A stretch of 64,000 nt of DNA, from assembly GCF_000467855.2 (NCBI RefSeq), contig NZ_KI259230.1, positions 23,525 to 87,524 of the forward strand. The letters are read 5' to 3'. Source of the DNA: Porphyromonas sp. oral taxon 278 str. W7784. GTDB taxonomy: Bacteria > Bacteroidota > Bacteroidia > Bacteroidales > Porphyromonadaceae. This document shows, in pieces, positions 57,866 through 64,000 of the stretch. How positions within the stretch are numbered: position 1 is the first letter of the stretch; every line of letters begins with the position of its first letter. The translations under genes were made by a program, and so were the position numbers. The notes beneath the pieces are model-generated. The model was not told where the DNA came from and did no database searches. It was given only the letters and a program-made list of their open reading frames with translations.

Positions 57866-58789
57866 ATGGATCCATTAGAGTTCAAACCGATCCTTCCTTC
57901 CTCCAGAGAAGAGGTCACGTCCTTCACGCTCCAGAGTCATTCACGGATATGTGACTTGGCCTTTGCGAACCTTTTCGGCTGGGCCGTCAAGTACGAGACG
58001 TGCTATGCCATTGCCGACGACACGCTGTTTATTCGCTTTACGTCGCCCGCCCGTTCGCATCCCGCTTACCTGATCCCCATCATGCGGGGCGGAGGTTGCG
58101 TCGATGCTTCGCTTGATCGACTGAAGAATGAGGCCGAACTTGGGAACTATCCACTGGTGATCATGGGCATCACGCCCCGGTGTCGTGAGCACTTGGAGTG
58201 GGTCTTGCCCGGTGCCTTTACCTTCCTCGAAGATGAAGGCAACGCCGACTACATCTACCTGAGAGAACGTTTAGTAAGCCTTTCGGGCAAATCTCTACAG
58301 TCGAAGCGGAATCATGTCAATAAGTTCGAGAAGCTCTATCCGAATTACAGCTACGAACCAATGACCAAGGCCAACAGCGCTGAATGCTTGGCCGTCGAGC
58401 AGGAATGGCTCCGCCAGCACGGAACTGAGGAAGGCGAGGACAAGGAACAAGAAGTCATCCAGCGCCTCTTCGACCACTTCGACGAGCTCGGACTATCAGG
58501 CGGGATCCTCCGTGTAGATGGTCGGGTCGTGGCCTTCACGCTGGGATCGCCGATCAATGAGATGACCTTCGGCGTACATATTGAGAAGGCGGACCGAGAT
58601 TACGAGGGTTCGTACACGATGATCAATAAGCTCTTCGCCTCGACGATACCAGAGCAGTACGTTTATGTCAATAGGGAGGAAGACTTGGGGCTGGAAGGCC
58701 TGCGCAAGGCTAAGCTATCCTACAAGCCCGAGACAATACTCCCGAAGATCGTTGCCGTGCTGCGCCATGACCCAGATAAGGAGAACTAA
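57866..58789 (+). CDS. DUF2156 (GNAT-fold) protein
   Basis: The 307-residue cytoplasmic protein matches the DUF2156 family, built from two acyltransferase-like folds and related to the lysyl-phosphatidylglycerol synthase C-terminal domain. Diagnostic parts are ICDLAFANLFGWAVKYETCYAIADDTLFIRF, SGKSLQSKRNHVNKFEKLYPNYSYEPM and GGILRVDGRVVAFTLGSPINEMTFGVHIEKADRDYEGSYTMINKLFA, then YVNREEDLGLEGLRKAKLSYKPE. Members are thought to transfer aminoacyl or acyl groups. The next gene, a GNAT acetyltransferase, overlaps its end by 23 bp, so they are cotranslated. Confidence 0.88.
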   Translation: MDPLEFKPILPSSREEVTSFTLQSHSRICDLAFANLFGWAVKYETCYAIADDTLFIRFTSPARSHPAYLIPIMRGGGCVDASLDRLKNEAELGNYPLVIMGITPRCREHLEWVLPGAFTFLEDEGNADYIYLRERLVSLSGKSLQSKRNHVNKFEKLYPNYSYEPMTKANSAECLAVEQEWLRQHGTEEGEDKEQEVIQRLFDHFDELGLSGGILRVDGRVVAFTLGSPINEMTFGVHIEKADRDYEGSYTMINKLFASTIPEQYVYVNREEDLGLEGLRKAKLSYKPETILPKIVAVLRHDPDKEN

Positions 58790-59816
58790 GAGGGAAGAAG
58801 CCCGTCGGCTGTGGCAATTATGCTTCGGTGACTCGGACGAATTCCTGGATCGCTACTTCGATCGGCTGTACCGAGAGGAGGATGTATTGCTAGCCGAGGA
58901 GGGAAGTAAAGCCATCGGGCACCTACAGTTCCCAGAGCTCGCGCTCTCACTAGGGGAAGAGACCCTTCCCGCAGGCTATGTAGTGGCCGTCTGTACCCAT
59001 CCCGACCATCGGGGCAAAGGGATCATGCGCCCGCTCCTTCACAAAGCGCTCCGCCGAGAGAAGGCTAGGGGCGACGTGGTCTCCGTGCTCTTGCCCGCCG
59101 AAGATTGGCTATTTCGCTACTACACTTCAGTAGGAGGCTATGCGCCTATAGTGAATCAGACTCGGAGCAGAAGGCAGGAGGACGCCCTTCGTGAGGAAGA
59201 TCCGCCCGTCGCTTCCCCTTCGCTCGTCGACTATCTCCTTGAGGTCGAAGCGTCACAGCGAACGCCAAGCCTGCTACATAGCCGAGCTTTCTGGGAAGTC
59301 ATCACGCAAGACTTCGAGCGAGAAGAGGAACTTGCCCTCCAGATCCATCGCACCGAGTCGGGCCTCATCGATGGGGCGCTCTTCCTCGTCAAGGGAGAAT
59401 CGGAGCTCCTTGTACAAGCGCTTTACGGGATGAGGCCGGTGCGGGAAGCGCTCCTCGCTGAAGTCACTCGAGAATCTAAGCTACCTCTGACCTATCTTCT
59501 TAGACCTAGCGAAGGCGGGATACCGGAGGTTCGGGCGATGATGCGTGTGCTCGACGCTCCACGTTTCTTAGAGGCGCTCGTGAAGTATTACCCCGAGCTA
59601 AGGCTTTCCTTTACTTATCGGGACGAACTCTTCCCAGAGAACGACGGCGACTACCTCATCTCGGCAGTGAAAGTAGAGCGTCTTCCCCGAGACGAAGAAG
59701 GTAAAAGCGCTCCGAAGAAATGTCTTTCCCCAGCCGAACTAATAGCTGCGCTCTCCGACGCTTCAGGCAGGCCGCTCGCTTGCTCCATGCGCCTGCTCTT
59801 CGAGGATCCTCATTAG
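58767..59816 (+). CDS. GNAT-family N-acetyltransferase with Eis-like layout
   Basis: I take the ATG at 58767 (349 residues, MTQIRRTKREEARRLWQLCFGDSDEFLDRYF); a longer reading would run back through the DUF2156 gene. The N-terminal GNAT domain has LPAGYVVAVCTHPDHRGKGIMRPLLHKALRRE, the acetyl-CoA binding R/QxxGxG/A signature. The WLFRYYTSVGGY segment follows. A second GNAT-like and a sterol-carrier-like C-terminal part are implied by length, as in Eis-type proteins. Overlap with DUF2156 suggests they modify the same molecule. The 3' end is partly duplicated downstream. Confidence 0.85.
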   Translation: MTQIRRTKREEARRLWQLCFGDSDEFLDRYFDRLYREEDVLLAEEGSKAIGHLQFPELALSLGEETLPAGYVVAVCTHPDHRGKGIMRPLLHKALRREKARGDVVSVLLPAEDWLFRYYTSVGGYAPIVNQTRSRRQEDALREEDPPVASPSLVDYLLEVEASQRTPSLLHSRAFWEVITQDFEREEELALQIHRTESGLIDGALFLVKGESELLVQALYGMRPVREALLAEVTRESKLPLTYLLRPSEGGIPEVRAMMRVLDAPRFLEALVKYYPELRLSFTYRDELFPENDGDYLISAVKVERLPRDEEGKSAPKKCLSPAELIAALSDASGRPLACSMRLLFEDPH

Positions 59817-59829
59817 CCTTCCCGAACTG

Positions 59830-59860
59830 CCTGCGTTTGCTCTTTGAAGATCCGCATTAG
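59830..59860 (+). repeat. Imperfect copy of the GNAT gene 3' end
   Basis: The segment 59831-59860 repeats 59787-59816 at an offset of exactly 44 bp. Both would read RLLFEDPH followed by TAG, with synonymous differences. It is outside the gene, after its stop. Confidence 0.7.
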
Positions 59861-59946
59861 TCTACTCAAACAGCCTCTTCTCGCCGAGCTTTCCTCTTAG
59901 AGAAAGTGAGCATTCATCCTAGAGAAGGCAGACGAAGTCCAAAAGA

Positions 59947-59983
59947 AAAGGGCTGTACCACATCGCATGTGGTACAGCCCTTT
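59947..59983. terminator. Bidirectional terminator between the GNAT gene and trxA
   Basis: A perfect 17-bp stem (59947-59963 with 59967-59983) with a CGC loop separates convergent genes. An A-rich stretch at left serves the minus strand and TTTCGCTTT the plus strand. Confidence 0.92.
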
Positions 59984-60006
59984 CGCTTTATGATCGAAGG
60001 GATCTC

Positions 60007-60321
60007 TTAGAGAAGCTCTTCGATGGCCTTCTTGAGCACGTCCTTACTTTGAGCACCGACCATCTTATTGACGACCTGTCCCCCCTTGATGAAGAGGATG
60101 GTGGGGATGTTGCGTACGCTGAAGCGACCTGGCAGATCATTGTCTTGGTCGACGTCGCACTTGCCGATGACTACCTTGCCTTCGTATTCCTGGGCGAGCT
60201 CTTCGATGAAGGGACCTACCATCTGGCAGGGACCGCACCAAGTGGCCCAAAAGTCTACGACTACGGGTTTGTCGCCAGCGGCGAGCGTGTCAAAGTTCTG
60301 GCTGTTGATTTCTAGTGCCAT
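60007..60321 (-). CDS. trxA: Thioredoxin
   Basis: The 104-residue classical thioredoxin has active site WATWCGPCQM (about residues 25-34), the cis-proline in NIPTILF (about 74) and the usual start MALEINSQNF. It reduces protein disulfides in the cytoplasm and could be a reductant for the class II ribonucleotide reductase encoded in this window. It lies 44 bp downstream of dnaE on the same strand and may share its transcript. Confidence 0.96.
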   Translation of the reverse strand: MALEINSQNFDTLAAGDKPVVVDFWATWCGPCQMVGPFIEELAQEYEGKVVIGKCDVDQDNDLPGRFSVRNIPTILFIKGGQVVNKMVGAQSKDVLKKAIEELL

Positions 60322-60365
60322 GACTGTTTCCTTTCTTTTATGTTGATACTAAGGGTTTATTTGCA

Positions 60366-63300
60366 TCACTTGACTGACATCTGGATATCGTACTGCCGAC
60401 AGAAGTCGAGGAGCACGGGTGTGGGGGCTATGGGGTGATCGTCATAGGTGAGAAGCACATCATTGCGCCCTGTACCGTCCGTGATTTTGATAGATAACAC
60501 GGCAGATCCGGTATTGTTCTTGATAAGCGAGCTCAGTTCGCCGATGACCTCATCATTGACAGTGCGGACATCGATATCAAGATGGACGGCGGAGATGAGG
60601 CTGTCGACGACCTCGGAGAGTAAGTCGATACGCTGGACGCTTAGCTCCAGTTCGTCGCCGTAGCGACGCTTCTGGATGACGCCCTGCACGAAGATGAAGA
60701 GCCCCTTCTGGCAGAACTGTGAGTTGTTGACATAGCTCGAGCTGAAGAGCGCCAGGTCAAAGGAGCCCGTCGTATCTTCGATGGTGATGCGAGCATAGGG
60801 ATCGCCCCGCTTGGTCGTACCGAGGAATACCTTGGAGACCATACCACCGAAGGAGACTTGTCGCCCTTCGCCCACGGCGTCGAGATCGTTCATCGCCAGG
60901 GCATTCGTAGGACAATAGCACTCAAGTATCACCCGATAGGGATCGAGGGGATTGCCCGAGAGGTAGAGACCGACGAGTTCGCGCTCCCGATTGAGACGCT
61001 CTAGATCCGACAGTTCGCTATAGGATGTCGGGGGAGTAGGTCGTGGGAGCTGTAGCGCTTCTTCGTCACCACCGAAGAGGGATGATTCATTGAGACTCTG
61101 CTCTGCCTGTATCACCTGACCGTAGCGAATGAGAGCGGCGAGGAAGGTGTCATCATTCCCCTGCTCCATAGCAGTCGTGTAGAGCTCTCTTGGGTGGCCA
61201 AAGCTATCGAAGCTCCCTGAGAAGACGAGGCTCTCCAGCGTCTTCCTGTTGATGACCGACATAGGTACTCGCTCGAAGAAGTCATAGACATCCTGGAAGG
61301 GTCCATTGGCTTCTCGCTCCTGGATGATCGCTTCGACGGCGGAACTAGCTACACCCTTGATCGCATTGAGCCCAAAGCGGATGTTGCCCTCCTGATTGAC
61401 GGAGAACTTGAAGTCGGACTCATTGACATCGGGATTAAGTACACGGATGCCCATCGTACGACATTCGTCCATGAGCTTGATGATTTCCGTGATGTTACTG
61501 AGGTTGCGACTCAGTGCTCCTGCCATGTATTCGGCGGGGTAGTTAGCCTTGAGGTACGCCGTCTGATAGGCTACCCAGCTGTAGCAAGTAGCATGACTCT
61601 TATTGAACGCATAGCTGGCGAACTTCGCCCAGTCTGCCCAGATCTTCTCTAGTATCTCTTCCTTGTAGCCCTTCTTCTTACCACCGGCGAGGAACTTGAC
61701 CTTCAACTCCGCCATCTTGTCGGCGAGCTTCTTACCCATTGCTTTACGAAGACCATCCGATTCACCACGTGTGAAGTCTGCGATCTCACGGGAGAGTAGC
61801 ATCACCTGCTCCTGATAGACGGTGATGCCATAGGTATCCTTGAGGTAGCGCTCCATGCACTCCAGGTCGTAAGTGATCGGCTTGCGACCATGCTTACGAT
61901 CGATGAAGTCAGGGATATAGTCCATAGGCCCCGGGCGATAAAGTGCATTCATCGCGATGAGGTCTTCGAAGGTCGTAGGCTGAAGTTCACGAAGGTACTT
62001 CTGCATCCCTGCCGACTCGAACTGGAAGGTACCGACGGTCTTCCCTTCGGCATAGAGTCGGTAGGTCGTCTCGTCGTCGATGGGGATGTGGTCGATGTCG
62101 ATGTCGATCCCTCGACTCTTCTTGATATTCAGTAGAGCTTCCTTGATCACCGACAGGGTCTTTAGGCCAAGGAAGTCCATCTTGATCAGTCCCGTCGACT
62201 CGATGACCGAGCCTTCGTACTGCGTGACGAGCATGCTCTCGCCCGTAGCCTTGTCTTCGGCGGTGCTCAGTGGTACGACGTCGCTGATATCCATCTTCCC
62301 GATGATGATACCACAGGCGTGGACGCCGGTACTGCGGATATTCCCCTCGAGCATCTGAGCATACTTCAGGGTATCGTGGAGTAGTGGGTCGGGGCTAAGG
62401 GAAGCCTGCTTCAGCTCGGGGACGTGCTCGATGGCTGCCTTGATAGACACATTCTTGACGTCGGGTATCTTATCGGGGATGAGCTTGGTGAGGCGGTCGC
62501 TCTCCGAGAGGGGAAGACGCTGTACACGGGCTACGTCCTTGATGGCACTCTTGGCAGCCATGGTGCCGTAGGTGACGATATGTGCCACACGCTCGTACCC
62601 ATATTTCTCCGTGACCCAGTGTAGGACGTCGGCACGTCCGTCGTCGTCGAAGTCTACGTCGATATCGGGCATGGAGATGCGGTCGGGATTGAGGAAGCGC
62701 TCGAAAAGGAGGTCGTAGCGAATCGGGTCAATATCCGTGATGTTGAGGCAATAGGCTACGGCCGAACCTGCCGCTGATCCACGCCCTGGGCCTACGAAGA
62801 CGCCCATATCACGAGCCGCAGCGATGAAGTCCTGCACGATGAGGAAGTACCCTGGGAAGCCCATGCCCGAGATGGTGTTGAGCTCAAAGTCAATACGCTC
62901 ACGTACCTCCTCGGTGATCCCCTCTTCGCCATACTTACGGCGAGCGCCTTCGTAGGTCAGATGGCGAAGGTAATCATCGGCGGTAGCGAACTCTTCGGGG
63001 ATGGGGAAGTCAGGCATCAGCGGGTCGTGCTCGATGCTGTAGATCTCTACCTTGTCGCAGATCTCCTGCGTGGTGGAGAGGACTTCGGGTACGTCGGCGA
63101 AGAGTTCGTTCATCTCGAGCGTCGTCTTCATCCACTCCTGCTTGCTGTAGCGCATGCGCTTGGGATCGTTGAGATCCTTACCCGTGCTGAGGCAGATGAG
63201 GCGGTCGTGCGCCTCGGCGTCCTCCTCATTGAGGAAGTGAATATCGTTGGTGGCGATCACCTTCACGCCGTGCTTCTTACCTAGCTCGAGGAGGACGGCA

Positions 63301-64000
63301 TTGACCTGTTGTTGCTTCTCGTAGGTCTCCTGATTGCCCAGGGGGTTATCCGTCTTGTGACGCTGGAGCTCTAGGTAGAAGTCTTCCCCAAAGAGATTCT
63401 TGAACCACAGGATGCTCTTCTCCGCCTCTTCGATGTTGCCGTGCATGATATGCTGTGGGATCTCTCCCCCGAGGCAGGCCGAGGAAGCGATGATCCCCTC
63501 ATGGTACTGCTCGAGGAGCTCCTTGTCGATGCGAGGGCGATAGTAGTAGCCATCGATCCAGGAGCGAGAGACCATCTTGATGAGGTTCTTGTAGCCAGTG
63601 AGATTCTTGGCTAGTAGTACCAGGTGCCAGCCACTGTTGTCGATGGACTGGTTGGGGCGGTAGGGGTTGGGCACGCTTGCCTCCTTGAGCAGTCTGGAGC
63701 GTCGGGCGCAGTAGACTTCACAGCCGAGGATGGGCTTGAAGAGCGCCTTTGCTTCCGCTGCCTGGAGGGCTTCTCTTAGCTCGGTGAGCGAAGCTTCCTC
63801 TTCGGGCGTCCTGCTCTCCTGCTCCTCGAGGGCCTTGATCTTCTTCTTGAGCGTCTTTCGTTCGCTCAGGAGAGGCCCGTTCTTCTTGGCTACGTAGTCA
63901 AAGAACTCCTTGATGCCGAACATCGCCCCGTGGTCGGTCAGAGCGATACCGCTCATCCCGTCGCCGATGGCCTTGTCCACCAAGCCCTTGACCGAGGCTT
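60366..64000 (-). CDS. dnaE: DNA polymerase III alpha subunit, 5' part beyond the window
   Basis: The replicative polymerase subunit enters at the right edge (reading continues to 64000), leaving about 1211 residues and missing only part of the N-terminal PHP domain. The PHP remnant has GMSGIALTDHGAMFG. The polymerase core has GPGRGSAAGSAVAYCL, the catalytic PDIDVDFDDDGR (two of three aspartates) and a further DFDD-associated region ahead of YGYERVAHIVTYGTMAAKSAIKDVARV. YRPGPMDYIPDFIDRKHG, YQEQVMLL and YAFNKSHATCYSWVAYQTAYLKANYPAEYM are standard DnaE1 blocks. An OB-fold (FGGMVSKVFLGTTKRGDPYARITIED) is near the C-terminus. Confidence 0.97.
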   Translation of the reverse strand, partial: ASVKGLVDKAIGDGMSGIALTDHGAMFGIKEFFDYVAKKNGPLLSERKTLKKKIKALEEQESRTPEEEASLTELREALQAAEAKALFKPILGCEVYCARRSRLLKEASVPNPYRPNQSIDNSGWHLVLLAKNLTGYKNLIKMVSRSWIDGYYYRPRIDKELLEQYHEGIIASSACLGGEIPQHIMHGNIEEAEKSILWFKNLFGEDFYLELQRHKTDNPLGNQETYEKQQQVNAVLLELGKKHGVKVIATNDIHFLNEEDAEAHDRLICLSTGKDLNDPKRMRYSKQEWMKTTLEMNELFADVPEVLSTTQEICDKVEIYSIEHDPLMPDFPIPEEFATADDYLRHLTYEGARRKYGEEGITEEVRERIDFELNTISGMGFPGYFLIVQDFIAAARDMGVFVGPGRGSAAGSAVAYCLNITDIDPIRYDLLFERFLNPDRISMPDIDVDFDDDGRADVLHWVTEKYGYERVAHIVTYGTMAAKSAIKDVARVQRLPLSESDRLTKLIPDKIPDVKNVSIKAAIEHVPELKQASLSPDPLLHDTLKYAQMLEGNIRSTGVHACGIIIGKMDISDVVPLSTAEDKATGESMLVTQYEGSVIESTGLIKMDFLGLKTLSVIKEALLNIKKSRGIDIDIDHIPIDDETTYRLYAEGKTVGTFQFESAGMQKYLRELQPTTFEDLIAMNALYRPGPMDYIPDFIDRKHGRKPITYDLECMERYLKDTYGITVYQEQVMLLSREIADFTRGESDGLRKAMGKKLADKMAELKVKFLAGGKKKGYKEEILEKIWADWAKFASYAFNKSHATCYSWVAYQTAYLKANYPAEYMAGALSRNLSNITEIIKLMDECRTMGIRVLNPDVNESDFKFSVNQEGNIRFGLNAIKGVASSAVEAIIQEREANGPFQDVYDFFERVPMSVINRKTLESLVFSGSFDSFGHPRELYTTAMEQGNDDTFLAALIRYGQVIQAEQSLNESSLFGGDEEALQLPRPTPPTSYSELSDLERLNRERELVGLYLSGNPLDPYRVILECYCPTNALAMNDLDAVGEGRQVSFGGMVSKVFLGTTKRGDPYARITIEDTTGSFDLALFSSSYVNNSQFCQKGLFIFVQGVIQKRRYGDELELSVQRIDLLSEVVDSLISAVHLDIDVRTVNDEVIGELSSLIKNNTGSAVLSIKITDGTGRNDVLLTYDDHPIAPTPVLLDFCRQYDIQMSVK

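Overview
The window is a chromosomal segment of a Bacteroidota bacterium, most likely a Porphyromonas or close relative. The evidence is a Na+-translocating NQR operon, a PorT-like type IX secretion protein, a hmuSTUV haem-use cluster, DUF4837, DUF1573 and Porin_10 families, promoters with the Bacteroidota -7 element TAnnTTTG, and no clear Shine-Dalgarno sites. Genes are dense and fairly GC-rich. Most intergenic gaps are filled with structured repeats.

Layout. 1-9.6 kb: a porin (5' end damaged or cut), a solute-binding protein, a DMT transporter, an ECF sigma factor followed by porT, DUF1573, then kdsC-maf-nagA and an LCM-family methyltransferase. 9.9-15 kb: a YeiH-type transporter, a B12-dependent ribonucleotide reductase and a GlsB-type membrane protein, separated by repeat-rich DNA. 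15.2-21.2 kb: the complete nqrABCDEF operon on the minus strand. 21.6-29.3 kb: lemA and a TPM-domain gene, convergent with a UvrD/AddA-like helicase-nuclease, pdxA and a DUF4837 lipoprotein. 30-34.5 kb: tRNA-Leu, sppA, lpxK, thiL. 34.7-38.3 kb: minus-strand accessory genes, namely a Sel1 protein and a two-gene unit with an HExxH lipoprotein. 39-45 kb: hmuSTUV. 45.4-52 kb: tRNA-Gly, marC, nadE, an NlpE-like lipoprotein, SemiSWEET and three FKBP isomerases. 52.2-55.5 kb: a lower-GC SIR2-HerA anti-phage pair. 55.6-64 kb: initiator tRNA, a yjjP/yjjB exporter, a DUF2156-GNAT pair, trxA and a 5'-truncated dnaE.

The most unusual content is non-coding. (i) Seven intergenic stretches are tandem arrays with a strict 22- or 23-bp period. 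Their units diverge in sequence but keep phase, and they resemble the brick repeats of P. gingivalis BrickBuilt MITEs. (ii) Six gaps carry a ~100-130 bp cluster of four short CCTACnGTAGG palindromes bounded by A- and T-tracts and inverted flanks. (iii) The HerA ATPase of the defence pair ends in an acidic tail closing with DDLPF, like the C-terminal tip of single-stranded DNA-binding protein.

Physiologically the genes fit an anaerobe that conserves energy with a sodium pump, makes deoxynucleotides with a cobalamin enzyme, takes iron from haem, and makes a KDO-lipid A outer membrane (kdsC, lpxK).
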